Positions 53,773-62,318 of a stretch of DNA of 64,000 nt are shown piece by piece. The DNA lies in the NCBI GenBank assembly GCA_963791885.1, contig CAWBUL010000006.1, positions 2,108,001-2,172,000 of the forward strand, given 5' to 3'. The DNA comes from CAVSUZ01 sp963791885. Lineage in GTDB: Bacteria; Pseudomonadota; Alphaproteobacteria; Acetobacterales; Acetobacteraceae. The position numbers and the translations under genes are program-made. The notes below the pieces were generated by a model that saw nothing but the letters and a program-made list of their open reading frames with translations, searched no databases and was not told where the DNA came from. The first letter of the stretch is position 1. Each line of letters opens with the position of its first letter.

Positions 53773-54693
53773 GTGCTGTCGTTCCTCGCGCGGCGGGTGC
53801 TGGGCATCGTTCCGGTTTTGCTGTGCGTGTCACTGTTCGCGTTCGGTTTCGTCCGGATGCTGCCGGGCGACCCGGCGCGGTTGCTGGCCGGACCGGATGC
53901 GACATTGCAGGAGGTGCAGGCGATCCGCAGCTCGCTCGGTCTGGACCGGCCGCTCTGGGCGCAATACGTGACCTATATCGGCCAGACGGTGCGGGGCGAG
54001 CTTGGCAACTCCTCGCGCACCGGACAGAGCGTCGCCACGGTGATCGGCGAGCGCTTCATGCCGACCTTGCTGTTGACCATCGCGGCGATGGGCTGGTCCA
54101 CGATCTTCGGCGTGGCGCTGGGTGTGCTGGCCGGCGTGCGGCGCAATCGCTGGGAAGATCAGGCGAGCATGGTGCTGGCGGTGTCGGGCATTTCGTTTCC
54201 GGCGTTCTGGCTGGGCCTGCTGCTGATCGACCTGTTCTCCGTACGGCTCCATCTGCTGCCGACGGGTGGCGATGAGGGATGGAGCAGCTACGTGCTGCCA
54301 TCCTTCACGCTGGGCGTTGCCGTCGCGGCAGTGATGGCGCGGTTCACGCGCTCGGCCTTCGTGGAGGTAGCGTCGGAGGATTATGTGCGCACCGCGCGCA
54401 TGAAAGGCGTGCCCGAGCGGCGCGTGGTGTGGACGCATGCGTTTCGCAACGCGCTGATTCCGGTGATCACCATGGCGGGGCTGCAGTTCGGGTTTCTGCT
54501 GGGTGGGTCGATCGTGATCGAGACTGTGTTCGCCTGGCCTGGGCTGGGACGTTTGCTGGTCGACTCCGTCAACTACCGCGACTACCCCGTCATTCAGGCC
54601 GAAATCCTGCTCTTTTCCTTCGAATTCGTCCTGATCAACCTGCTGGTTGATGTGCTGTACGCGGTGGTGAATCCGGAGATCCGGCTGTCATGA
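53773..54693 (+). CDS. ABC transporter permease, DppB type
   Basis: From GTG 53773 the 306-aa protein starts LSFLARRVLGIVPVLLCVSL. It has six helices and the coupling-helix EAA region (EDYVRTARMKGVPERRVVWT, about 203-222) that docks on the ATPase. GGSIVIETVFAWPGLGRLLV near the C-terminus is a standard DppB motif. It pairs with the next permease, which overlaps by 4 nt. Confidence 0.94.
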   Translation: MLSFLARRVLGIVPVLLCVSLFAFGFVRMLPGDPARLLAGPDATLQEVQAIRSSLGLDRPLWAQYVTYIGQTVRGELGNSSRTGQSVATVIGERFMPTLLLTIAAMGWSTIFGVALGVLAGVRRNRWEDQASMVLAVSGISFPAFWLGLLLIDLFSVRLHLLPTGGDEGWSSYVLPSFTLGVAVAAVMARFTRSAFVEVASEDYVRTARMKGVPERRVVWTHAFRNALIPVITMAGLQFGFLLGGSIVIETVFAWPGLGRLLVDSVNYRDYPVIQAEILLFSFEFVLINLLVDVLYAVVNPEIRLS

Positions 54694-55562
54694 GCATGGC
54701 GGTGGATGTGCGGGCGTCGTCCATTCGCTCACCGCTGGGGGAATTCTGGCGGCGGTTCCGGCGGCGGCGCATTGCCATCGCGGCGGCCGTGGCGCTGTTG
54801 CTGATCGTGCTGGCGGCGGCGTTCGCGCCGTTTGTCGCGCCGTACGACCCGAGCGCGCCGGACTATCAGAACGTGCTGGCCGGCCCGTCCTGGGCGCATC
54901 TGTTCGGCACGGATGCGTATGGCCGCGACCTGTTCAGCCGGGTGATCTGGGGCGGCCGGATCTCGTTGTGGGTCGGGTTCATCTCCGTGGCGATGGGCGG
55001 TGCGGCAGGTGTCATTCTAGGGCTGATCAGCGGCTATCTCGGCGGCTGGGTCGACTCGATCATCATGCGGTTCTGCGATGTGCTGCTGGCGTTTCCCGGC
55101 ATTCTGCTGGCGATCGGCATTGTCGCGATCCTTGGGCCGGGCGTGACGAACGTAATCTATGCCGTGGCGGTGTTCAGTGTGCCGGTGTTCGCGCGGCTGG
55201 TGCGCGGCAGCACGCTGGCGCTGAAGCAGGCGGTGTATGTGCAGGCGGCGCGCAGCATCGGCGTGCGGCCGGTGCCGCTGGTGCTGCGGCACATCCTGCC
55301 GGGGACGCTGCCGGGGGTGATCGTGTATGTCTCGCTGCGCATCGGCACGGCGATTTTGACCGCGGCGTCGTTGAGTTTCATCGGGCTGGGAGCGCAGCCG
55401 CCGAGTCCCGAGTGGGGAGCGATGCTGGCGGACGGGCGGAGCTATCTGGGTGTGGCGGATCAGGTGACGATCTTCCCGGGCCTGGCGATCCTGGTGACGG
55501 TGCTGGCCTTCAACCTGCTGGGGGACGGGCTGCGGGACGCGCTAGATCAGCGGTTGAGGTAG
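54690..55562 (+). CDS. ABC transporter permease, DppC type
   Basis: The 290-aa protein has the N-terminal OppC region (FWRRFRRRRIAIAAAVALLL), HLFGTDAYGRDLFSRVIWGG (about 70-89), the EAA loop VQAARSIGVRPVPLVLRHIL, and FNLLGDGLRDALDQRLR at the C-terminus. It completes a DppBCDF-type importer with the double ATPase and two binding proteins. Confidence 0.94.
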   Translation: MSMAVDVRASSIRSPLGEFWRRFRRRRIAIAAAVALLLIVLAAAFAPFVAPYDPSAPDYQNVLAGPSWAHLFGTDAYGRDLFSRVIWGGRISLWVGFISVAMGGAAGVILGLISGYLGGWVDSIIMRFCDVLLAFPGILLAIGIVAILGPGVTNVIYAVAVFSVPVFARLVRGSTLALKQAVYVQAARSIGVRPVPLVLRHILPGTLPGVIVYVSLRIGTAILTAASLSFIGLGAQPPSPEWGAMLADGRSYLGVADQVTIFPGLAILVTVLAFNLLGDGLRDALDQRLR

Positions 55563-55624
55563 CCCCTGGCGCGGTAGCATGTGGCACAGAACGTGCTAGC
55601 CTCTCCCTCCGGACAGGAGAGGCC

Positions 55625-57040
55625 GTGGTTCTCGATCGTTACGACCCGAACGGATTTTACTGTGATCTGATGCGCTGCGAGGACGCGGCGCAGATCCGCG
55701 CCCGGCTGGCGCATCTGTCGATCGCGGAGCTGAAGCGCCGGGCGGAGCATGCAGAGGCCGAGCTGTACAACCTCGGCATCACCTTCACGATTTATACGGA
55801 AGAGCAGGCGATCGATCGGACGCTGCCGTTCGATGTGATTCCGAGGGTGCTGTCAGCGGCGGAATGGAAGGTGGTGGAATCGGGCGTGATCCAGCGCGTG
55901 ACGGCGCTGAACGCCTTCCTGCATGACATCTATCACGACCAGCACATCCTGAACGATGGGACGGTGCCGGAGGATCTGGTGCTGGGGAACGCGAATTACC
56001 GCCCGGCGATGCAGGACTTCGACCTCCCGTTCCATACCTACGTGCATATCTGCGGCACGGACATCGTGCGCGACCAGACCGGCCGGTTCATGGTGCTGGA
56101 GGATAATGCGCGCACGCCCTCGGGTGTCAGTTATGTGGTGGAAAACCGGCATCTGATGCTGCGCAGCTTTCCCGATCTGCTCGACGGGATCGGGCTACGG
56201 CCGGTGGACGATTACGGGCTGCGCCTGGCGGCGGCCTTGTCCGAGGTCGCGCCGGCAGGCACGACGAACCCCGAGGTCGTGCTGCTGTCGCCGGGGTATT
56301 ACAACTCGGCCTTCTTCGAGCATGTCTTCCTGGCGCGCGAGATGGGTGCGACTCTGGTCGAGGGGCGCGACCTGATCGTGGAGAACGACCGGGTTTATAT
56401 GAAGACCACCGGCGGGCTGGCCCGGGTGCACGTGATCTATCGGCGCATCAACGATGACTTCCTGGACCCGGAGGTCTTCCGGCCGGACAGCACCCTGGGC
56501 GTTCCGGGCCTTATGCGTGCTTACAAAGCGGGCAATGTGGCGCTGGCGAATGCAGTGGGAACGGGGGTGGCAGACGACAAGGCGGTGTATGCCTATTTGC
56601 CGCGAATTATCCGTTATTACCTGGATCAGGACGCTATTCTGCCGAACGTGGAGACGAATATCTGCCGGGAGCGTGATGGGCTACGCTACACGCTGGATAA
56701 TCTGGAAAAGCTGGTGGTAAAGCCGGTGGGCGAGGCCGGCGGATACGGGATCACGGTGGGACCGCATGCCACGCGGGCGCAGCTTGATGCCTGTCGGGAC
56801 GCGCTGCTGGAGGATCCGGCGAACTATATCAGCCAGCCGTGTATTTCATTGTCGGTCGGGCCGACGCTGGTGGATGATGCGGTCGAACCGCGGCATCTCG
56901 ATCTGCGGCCGTTCTCGGTGACCGGTTCGAAGACGTGGGTGCTGCCGGGCGGGCTGACGCGGGTGGCGCTGCGGCGCGGGTCGCTGGTGGTCAATTCCTC
57001 CCAAGGCGGCGGATCGAAGGATACCTGGGTCCTTGAGTGA
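55625..57040 (+). CDS. Circularly permuted ATP-grasp family protein
   Basis: AGGAGAG precedes GTG 55625; this start gives 471 aa. DYGLRLAAALSEVAP, VVLLSPGYYNSAFFEHVFLA and EKLVVKPVGEAGGYGITVGP mark the circularly permuted ATP-grasp (type 2) fold. The Gly-rich loop there contacts ATP. Families of this kind are predicted to ligate an amino acid or amine to a carboxylate and are regularly encoded with alpha-E and transglutaminase proteins, as here. The 62-bp gap after the permease and its own strong RBS suggest it may be transcribed with the importer. Confidence 0.9.
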   Translation: MVLDRYDPNGFYCDLMRCEDAAQIRARLAHLSIAELKRRAEHAEAELYNLGITFTIYTEEQAIDRTLPFDVIPRVLSAAEWKVVESGVIQRVTALNAFLHDIYHDQHILNDGTVPEDLVLGNANYRPAMQDFDLPFHTYVHICGTDIVRDQTGRFMVLEDNARTPSGVSYVVENRHLMLRSFPDLLDGIGLRPVDDYGLRLAAALSEVAPAGTTNPEVVLLSPGYYNSAFFEHVFLAREMGATLVEGRDLIVENDRVYMKTTGGLARVHVIYRRINDDFLDPEVFRPDSTLGVPGLMRAYKAGNVALANAVGTGVADDKAVYAYLPRIIRYYLDQDAILPNVETNICRERDGLRYTLDNLEKLVVKPVGEAGGYGITVGPHATRAQLDACRDALLEDPANYISQPCISLSVGPTLVDDAVEPRHLDLRPFSVTGSKTWVLPGGLTRVALRRGSLVVNSSQGGGSKDTWVLE

Positions 57041-57998
57041 AATCCTGCTCTCCCGCTACGCGGATGCGATCTTCTGGAACGCCCGCTATGTGGAGCGGGC
57101 GGAGAACCTGGCGCGCATCTTGGACGTGACGGATACGTTCACGCGTGATGCCACAGGTGCGCAGAACTGGTTGTCGATTGTGCAGCTTCACTCTGACGAG
57201 GAGCGCTTCTTCGCCCGCACAAAAAAGGTCACGCCGGAGCTGGTGCGGTGGTTCTATCTGTTGGATTCCACCAACCCGACATCGGTGGTCAGCGCGGTGC
57301 GGAGCGCACGAGACAACGCGCGGGCGCTGCGGCCATTGATCTCCACCGAGATGTGGATGCAAATGAACGTGTTCCACAATTGGATCGCCTCATTGGATGG
57401 GGATGATCTGGCGCCGGGACGCCTGAACGAGATCTGCCGGCGCATCAAGGAAGCGTGCCAGATGTATACCGGCATCACGGAAGGCACATTCTATCGGGAT
57501 CAGAGTTGGTACTTCTATGAGATCGGGCGGTACCTGGAGCGAGCGGATCAGACGACGCGGTTATTGGACATGAAGTATCATCTGCTGCTGCCGCAGCCGA
57601 CCGATGTGGGGTCGCCGATCGATGTGCGGCAGTGGAACGCACTTCTGCGGTCCGCGGCGGCGTACCATGCCTATCGCAAACTGCACCCGCGGGGCATGAC
57701 GCCGGGGCAGGTGGCGGGCTTCCTGTTGCTCAACCGGCAGTTTCCCCGGTCGGTCTATCTGTGCGCGCACCAGATCGAGTTGCTGTTGGCGGAGCTCAAG
57801 GCGCGCTACGGGCTGCGCGGCGGCAATGGCGCAGCGGAACAGCTCGACAGCGTGCGTGCGCTGCTGGGGGATATGACGATCACGCAGATCCTGGCTCAAG
57901 GGCTGCACGAGCTGCTGGACCTGATCCAGGTGCGGCTGAACGCGGTGACGCGCGACCTGGCGATCAGCTTCTTCGGCTGGTTGGAAGAGGCAGCCTAG
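57033..57998 (+). CDS. Alpha-E (DUF403) domain protein
   Basis: The 321-aa protein starts at TTG 57033, overlapping the ATP-grasp stop by 8 nt, and reads LSEILLSRYADAIFWNARYV ERAENLARILDV. GTFYRDQSWYFYEIGRYLER and RQFPRSVYLCAHQIEL are conserved alpha-E segments. The domain is all-helical with several conserved Glu/Arg residues. Its biochemical role is unknown, but it always accompanies the permuted ATP-grasp protein, either as partner or fused to it. Confidence 0.9.
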   Translation: MSEILLSRYADAIFWNARYVERAENLARILDVTDTFTRDATGAQNWLSIVQLHSDEERFFARTKKVTPELVRWFYLLDSTNPTSVVSAVRSARDNARALRPLISTEMWMQMNVFHNWIASLDGDDLAPGRLNEICRRIKEACQMYTGITEGTFYRDQSWYFYEIGRYLERADQTTRLLDMKYHLLLPQPTDVGSPIDVRQWNALLRSAAAYHAYRKLHPRGMTPGQVAGFLLLNRQFPRSVYLCAHQIELLLAELKARYGLRGGNGAAEQLDSVRALLGDMTITQILAQGLHELLDLIQVRLNAVTRDLAISFFGWLEEAA

Positions 57999-58001
57999 GC
58001 C

Positions 58002-58901
58002 GTGCCGATTTTCGCCATAAGACATCAGACGACTTACCAGTACCGGCAGCCGGTTGCCTTCGGGGAGCACCGCATCCTGTTCCGGCCGCGCGAGAGCCAC
58101 GACCAGCGGGTGCTGGAGGCGCGGATGGATGTCACACCGAGCCCGGTCTCGGTGCGGTGGATGCACGACGTGTTCGGCAACAGCATCGCGCTGGCGCGAT
58201 TCAATCGTCGCGCAACCGAGCTGCATTTCGACTGTTTCATCCGTGTGGATCACTCGCCAGACGATGGGTTGCAGTATGAGCTGGCGGAGTATGCCGCCAC
58301 GCTACCCTTTTCTTACGGCGCCGAGGAGATTCCCGACCTGCTTCGGGCGATGGGGCGGGCGCGGCCTGATCCGCAGCGCGAGGTAGACCGATGGGCGCTG
58401 AGTTTCCTGCGCGCCGACGGGCCGACCCGGACGCTTGATCTGCTGGCGGAGATGACGCGGCGGATTCACACGGACTTCATGTATGTGACGCGGCCTGAGC
58501 GTGGCGTGCAGGACCCTGCGCGCACGCTGAAACTGGGCAGTGGCAGTTGCCGCGACCTGGCGCTGCTAATGATGGAGGCGCTGCGCTGTCTGGGTTTTGC
58601 CACTATGTTCGTGTCCGGCTATTTGAATACGGACAAGGGCGGCCGACGGCTTGGCGGCGGAGCAACCCACGCCTGGGTGCGGGTCTATCTGCCGGGGAGC
58701 GGCTGGGTAGAGGACGATCCGACGAACGGGATTATCGGCAGCCACGACCTGATTCGAGTGGCGGTGGCGCGCGACCCGTTGCAAGCTGTGCCACTCAGCG
58801 GGACGTGGACCGGGTTTCCGGGCGACGATATCGACATGACAGTGCAGGTGACGGTGACACAGGAAGACGAGGAGCGGCAGATCCAGAGTGCCGCGTCGTG
58901 A
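58002..58901 (+). CDS. Transglutaminase-like cysteine protease family protein
   Basis: From GTG 58002 it is 299 aa. The N-terminal beta domain (AIRHQTTYQYRQPVAFGEHR) is the bacterial transglutaminase N-domain. The Cys-His-Asp triad is complete: LGSGSCRDLALLMMEAL (Cys about 184), GGATHAWVRVYLPGSGW (His about 227) and VEDDPTNGIIG. In this cassette it may form or cut isopeptide bonds on the ATP-grasp product. Confidence 0.93.
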   Translation: MPIFAIRHQTTYQYRQPVAFGEHRILFRPRESHDQRVLEARMDVTPSPVSVRWMHDVFGNSIALARFNRRATELHFDCFIRVDHSPDDGLQYELAEYAATLPFSYGAEEIPDLLRAMGRARPDPQREVDRWALSFLRADGPTRTLDLLAEMTRRIHTDFMYVTRPERGVQDPARTLKLGSGSCRDLALLMMEALRCLGFATMFVSGYLNTDKGGRRLGGGATHAWVRVYLPGSGWVEDDPTNGIIGSHDLIRVAVARDPLQAVPLSGTWTGFPGDDIDMTVQVTVTQEDEERQIQSAAS

Positions 58902-59707
58902 TCGAGATCCGCGCTGGATACACGATCAGTTTCCGTTGTCCGCAGCCGACGCCGATGCTGCTGATGGTCAATTTGCGGCCCGAGCGTGCATCTGACCTGA
59001 TTACGCCGCAGGAGATCTGCATCACACCTGATGTCTCAGGGCACGAGTATGTCGACGGGTTCGGCAATGTGTGCACGCGGGTCGTTGCACCGGCGGGCGA
59101 TATTACGATTGCAACGGATTTCCGCATTCGGGATTCGGGGCTGCCGGACGAGGTGGCGCCTGACGCGGCGCAGATTCCGGTCGAAGACTTGCCCGACGAT
59201 GTGCTGGTGTTTCTGCTTGGAAGCCGGTACTGCGAGACGGACGAACTATCCGATGCGGCGTGGGAGCTGTTCGGAAGCGCGCCGACCGGCTGGGCGCGCG
59301 TGCAGGCGATCTGCGACTTCGTGCATGACCGCATCACGTTCGGGTATCCGAATGCCCGGCCGACGCGGACGGCGTTCCAGGGCTATCGGGAACGGGTGGG
59401 CGTGTGCCGCGACTTCGCGCATCTGGCAGTGACGCTGTGCCGCTGCATGAACATCCCGGCGCGGTACTGCACCGGCTACCTGGGGGATATCAGCGTTCCT
59501 GTGGTCGATGCACCGATGGATTTCAGCGCGTGGTTCGAGGTTTATCTGGGCGGCCGGTGGTACACGTTCGATGCGCGCCATAATACCCAGCGGATCGGGC
59601 GCCTCGTGATGGCGCGTGGGCGGGATGCGACGGATGTGGCGATTTCAACCGCGTTCGGGCGCGCCGAACTGGTGCGGTTCGAGGTCGTGACGGACGAGGT
59701 AGGGTAG
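58898..59707 (+). CDS. Second transglutaminase-like protein, catalytic His replaced
   Basis: GTG 58898 overlaps the previous stop by 4 nt (GTGA); the product is 269 aa. It has the core ERVGVCRDFAHLAVTLCRC (Cys) and ARYCTGYLGDISVP. Then comes PMDFSAWFEVYLGGRWYTFD, where the first protein and most transglutaminases have His in place of the Ser. The Asp is in TFDARHNTQRIGR. It may be a subfamily with altered chemistry or a binding-only partner. Confidence 0.9.
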   Translation: MIEIRAGYTISFRCPQPTPMLLMVNLRPERASDLITPQEICITPDVSGHEYVDGFGNVCTRVVAPAGDITIATDFRIRDSGLPDEVAPDAAQIPVEDLPDDVLVFLLGSRYCETDELSDAAWELFGSAPTGWARVQAICDFVHDRITFGYPNARPTRTAFQGYRERVGVCRDFAHLAVTLCRCMNIPARYCTGYLGDISVPVVDAPMDFSAWFEVYLGGRWYTFDARHNTQRIGRLVMARGRDATDVAISTAFGRAELVRFEVVTDEVG

Positions 59708-59714
59708 AGGCGGC

Positions 59715-59731
59715 GGGGCTGGTCAGGCCCC
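59715..59731. terminator. Short hairpin between convergent genes
   Basis: GGGGC and GCCCC pair around TGGTCAG, followed by ACCGTTACATTT. It lies between the transglutaminase end and the convergent glycine-zipper gene. The stem is only 5 bp. Confidence 0.35.
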
Positions 59732-59744
59732 ACCGTTACATTTG

Positions 59745-59972
59745 TCAGCTGGCGTTTTTCTCGGCCTTCTTCTTCTCGTGGTGCCCGATGGCGGCACCGA
59801 CGGCCGCGCCGGCGACGGCATGACCGCTGCCGACTTCGTGCCCTGCGAGCGCCCCGACCGCGGCGCCCTTCGCGGTGTCGTGCTTGCCGGGTTGATCGGT
59901 GCTGGCGGCGAGCGCGGGAAGCGCCGCGAGCGATGCAATCAGAATCAGGGGAATCAGGTGGCTGCGGATCAT
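59745..59972 (-). CDS. Small exported glycine-zipper protein
   Basis: The 75-aa protein has a clear signal peptide (MIRSHLIPLILIASLAALPA, cleavage after ALA). The mature part has AAVGALAGHEVGSGHAVAGA and AAVGAAIGHHEKKK, GxxxG-type glycine-zipper repeats as in small outer-membrane or periplasmic proteins. The function is unknown. Confidence 0.75.
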   Translation of the reverse strand: MIRSHLIPLILIASLAALPALAASTDQPGKHDTAKGAAVGALAGHEVGSGHAVAGAAVGAAIGHHEKKKAEKNAS

Positions 59973-60032
59973 TGCTCTCTCCGAAATGCGCGATAGTGGA
60001 ATGGGTAACGCGGGCTGCGGCCGGGCGATTTT

Positions 60033-60830
60033 TCAGGAAAGCGTGATTCGGCTGCGGCTTATGAGAGTCTGCTGATCGAGGTTGTAGAGCGCGTCGAGAA
60101 GCTCGAGCTGCAGTGAACCGGGGCCTCGGGCGCGTTCGGCGGCCAGTTCGCCGGCGACGCCAGTGATGGCAAGGCCGTGGGCGGCGGCGATTAGCGCATC
60201 GCTCTGCACAGCGAGGCACGCGGCGATAATGGCGGTTGCCGTGCAGCCGAGGCCGGTGACGCGGGTCATCATCGGATGTCCGTTGGCAATGGCAGCAAGG
60301 CGTGTTCCGTCGGTGACGTAGTCGGTCGCGCCGGTGACGGCGATGGCGGCGCCGGTTCGTCGCGCGAGGGCGCGGGCGGATTGGATGGCGGCCTCGGCTG
60401 GGTCAGCGGAATCAACGCCCTTGCCGCCTTCGCTACCGACGGAAAGCGCGAGAATTTCGGACGCGTTGCCGCGAATTACGGCGGGGCCGCGATCCATCAG
60501 ATCGCGCGCGATCTGGGTGCGGTAGGCGAGGGCGCCGACGGCCACCGGGTCCATGATCCACGGAATGCGGCCAGCCTGTGCGGCGGAGGCGGCGAGGCGC
60601 ATGGCGGCGGCGCGATCCGGGTTCATGGTGCCGAGATTGATCACCAGCGCAGCGGCGGCGCGGACGAAGGATTCAACCTCGTCGGCGCCTTCGACCATGG
60701 CCGGCGAGGCGCCGATGGCAAGCAGCGCATTCGCGGTGGTGTTCGTGACGACGAGGTTGGTGATGTTGTGGATCAGGGGTGCCTTGGCACGGATCGCTAC
60801 GATCGTGCCGAAGACCTCCTTTCCGGTCAT
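60033..60830 (-). CDS. thiM: Hydroxyethylthiazole kinase
   Basis: ThiM phosphorylates 4-methyl-5-(2-hydroxyethyl)thiazole in thiamine salvage. The 265-aa protein has LIHNITNLVVTNTTANALLA at the N-terminus, WIMDPVAVGALAYRT, VIRGNASEILALSV and MTRVTGLGCTATAIIAACLA with the active-site Cys. No TPP riboswitch fits in the 26 nt between it and the deacetylase gene, and no other thi gene is near, so thiamine control, if any, must act from further upstream. Confidence 0.96.
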   Translation of the reverse strand: MTGKEVFGTIVAIRAKAPLIHNITNLVVTNTTANALLAIGASPAMVEGADEVESFVRAAAALVINLGTMNPDRAAAMRLAASAAQAGRIPWIMDPVAVGALAYRTQIARDLMDRGPAVIRGNASEILALSVGSEGGKGVDSADPAEAAIQSARALARRTGAAIAVTGATDYVTDGTRLAAIANGHPMMTRVTGLGCTATAIIAACLAVQSDALIAAAHGLAITGVAGELAAERARGPGSLQLELLDALYNLDQQTLISRSRITLS

Positions 60831-60846
60831 CGAGGTTTGCCTTTGA

Positions 60847-60893
60847 GGGCAGGATTCACGCGCTCTGGCCTACGGCCTCGCCCGATCCTGCTC
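60847..60893. repeat. Stop-proximal hairpin repeat, copy D
   Basis: GGGCAGGAT (60847-60855) pairs with ATCCTGCTC (60885-60893) over 8 of 9 bases, with further inner pairing. The deacetylase stop codon (60856-60858) and its last 11-12 codons lie inside the repeat, so insertion of the element has recoded that C-terminus. Confidence 0.7.
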
Positions 60894-61800
60894 CGTGATC
60901 CTTGCACCATTGGGCGACTTGCGCGTGGGTGGCGAACCAGCAGCCGCCGCGGGATTTCATATAATGGATCAGGCGTTCCAGCACCGGCAGACGGGAGCGA
61001 TGGCCGGTGATGTGCGGATGCATCGTGAGAAGGAACAGGCCGCGTTCCTCGTAAGCACCTTCGAACTCTGCGCGGAAGATTTCCTCCACTGAGGAAGGCG
61101 GCGTGTAAGGGCGAAGCGCGGAGAAGCGCACCATGTTGTAGTAGACGGCGTCGTCGCGAATCCATTCGGGCGGGAGTTCGACGATGCCGGTGGGGCCGTC
61201 ATTATCATCCAGTTCGTACGGTTCATCGTCGGCCATCAGTGAGCTGTCATAGAGCAGTCCGAGTTCGCGGATGATGGAGAGGGTGTTGACCGAGAAATCC
61301 CAACTCGCGGTGCGGATGCCGACAGGCTGTTTGCCGGAGAGTTTCGCCAGTGTGTCGGCAGCGCGGAAGGTGAGGTCGCGTTCGACATCGCCCGGCAGTG
61401 TGGTGTTGGCTTCGTGGATCCAGGAGTGAATGCCGATCTCGTGGCCTTCCTCGGCAACCCCCCGGACTTCGTCGGGGTGGAGCAGGGCGGAGACGGCGGG
61501 GTAGTAGAAGCTGGCGGGGACTTGCTCGCGTTCGAGAAGACGGCGGATGCGCGGCATGGCAGAACGGGCGCCGTACTGGCCCTGGCTGATGCGCATGGGG
61601 CTTTCATCGCTGTCGCGCAGCGGAATCGTTTCGTGATCGGCGTCGAAGGAAATGGTGACGGCGCAGTGGGCGCCGTGGGGCCAGGCGGTGGGGCGCAAGC
61701 TGCGGCCAGCGCGCGCACGGCCGACGATGCGGCGCCAGACGGGTTCGGCCCAGGTCCAGGGTTCGCCTTCGGGGTGGGTGCTGCGGGGTTTGTCGCTCAT
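60856..61800 (-). CDS. Polysaccharide deacetylase (NodB/PuuE-like)
   Basis: The 314-aa protein has VTISFDADHETIPLRDSDES (Asp pair, about 49-68), HEIGIHSWIHEANTTLPGDV (His pair of the metal site, about 118-125) and LFLLTMHPHITGHRSRLPVL. This is the cytosolic PuuE-like branch of carbohydrate esterase 4 proteins, which includes metal-independent allantoinases as well as sugar deacetylases. The C-terminal GAGSGEAVGQSA is encoded by hairpin repeat D. Confidence 0.88.
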   Translation of the reverse strand: MSDKPRSTHPEGEPWTWAEPVWRRIVGRARAGRSLRPTAWPHGAHCAVTISFDADHETIPLRDSDESPMRISQGQYGARSAMPRIRRLLEREQVPASFYYPAVSALLHPDEVRGVAEEGHEIGIHSWIHEANTTLPGDVERDLTFRAADTLAKLSGKQPVGIRTASWDFSVNTLSIIRELGLLYDSSLMADDEPYELDDNDGPTGIVELPPEWIRDDAVYYNMVRFSALRPYTPPSSVEEIFRAEFEGAYEERGLFLLTMHPHITGHRSRLPVLERLIHYMKSRGGCWFATHAQVAQWCKDHGAGSGEAVGQSA

Positions 61801-62318
61801 TGTCAGCTCCGCGGTGGGGCGGGGATGGTGCCTCGGTTGCAGGCAGTGGGCCAGAGCCAGCGGGCAACGATGGGCGCATCGTTGATTGCGGAGCGTGGTG
61901 GATCGTAGTTCTGTGGGCGGGGAGGAGCATTCATCGAACTGACATGTGCAGCGTCATGATGATGCGGGCAAAACTCCCGCGATGAATCGCGTGATTGCAG
62001 GAACAATTGCCGGGATGTTGGGTCAAGAGGGCGATGCGCCTTCGACGATCCAACGGCGCTTCACCGTTACAGCCTCGGCAGCCTCGATCTTCGCCTTTCT
62101 GACGATCAACTACAGTCTTTCCTGGGCAAGGAGGCGTATGAAGCGCTGAAGGCAGCGCGCCCATCGGATGCGGTGTGGTTGCAAGAGCTGCTGATGCAGC
62201 GGCTGTGCGACCGCATCCTGGACAAGGACGAGTTGATTGCCGCGCTAGCGGTTGGTCGGCCGCGATCGGCGCCGATGCCGGTGACAGGGGGGTAAGGGAT
62301 CAGGTGGTCAGTTGATGG
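61801..62318. other. Region without a confident gene
   Basis: This 518-bp stretch separates the deacetylase start from the NTF2-like gene. It holds one open frame without a start codon (62035-62295) and a possible 43-codon minus-strand frame, 61934-61803 (MNAPPRPQNYDPPRSAINDA), that ends 2 nt before the deacetylase start; neither has a good ribosome-binding site. I see no RNA gene or clear promoter. Confidence 0.5.
62035..62295 (+). CDS. Hypothetical open frame lacking a start codon
   Basis: The frame reads LHRYSLGSLDLRLSDDQLQS, FLGKEAYEALKAARPSDAVW and LQELLMQRLCDRILDKDELI to a TAA at 62293-62295. The composition is strongly protein-like, but no ATG, GTG or TTG opens it before codon 40. An ATG at 62034 lies in the neighbouring frame, so a 1-base gain near 62053 could have split a roughly 85-aa gene. 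Family not recognised. Confidence 0.35.
   Translation, partial: CAFDDPTALHRYSLGSLDLRLSDDQLQSFLGKEAYEALKAARPSDAVWLQELLMQRLCDRILDKDELIAALAVGRPRSAPMPVTGG

Noticed and set aside
60831..60860. TPP riboswitch before thiM
   Set aside because: Only 26 nt separate thiM from the deacetylase gene, most of it hairpin repeat; no THI-box fits.
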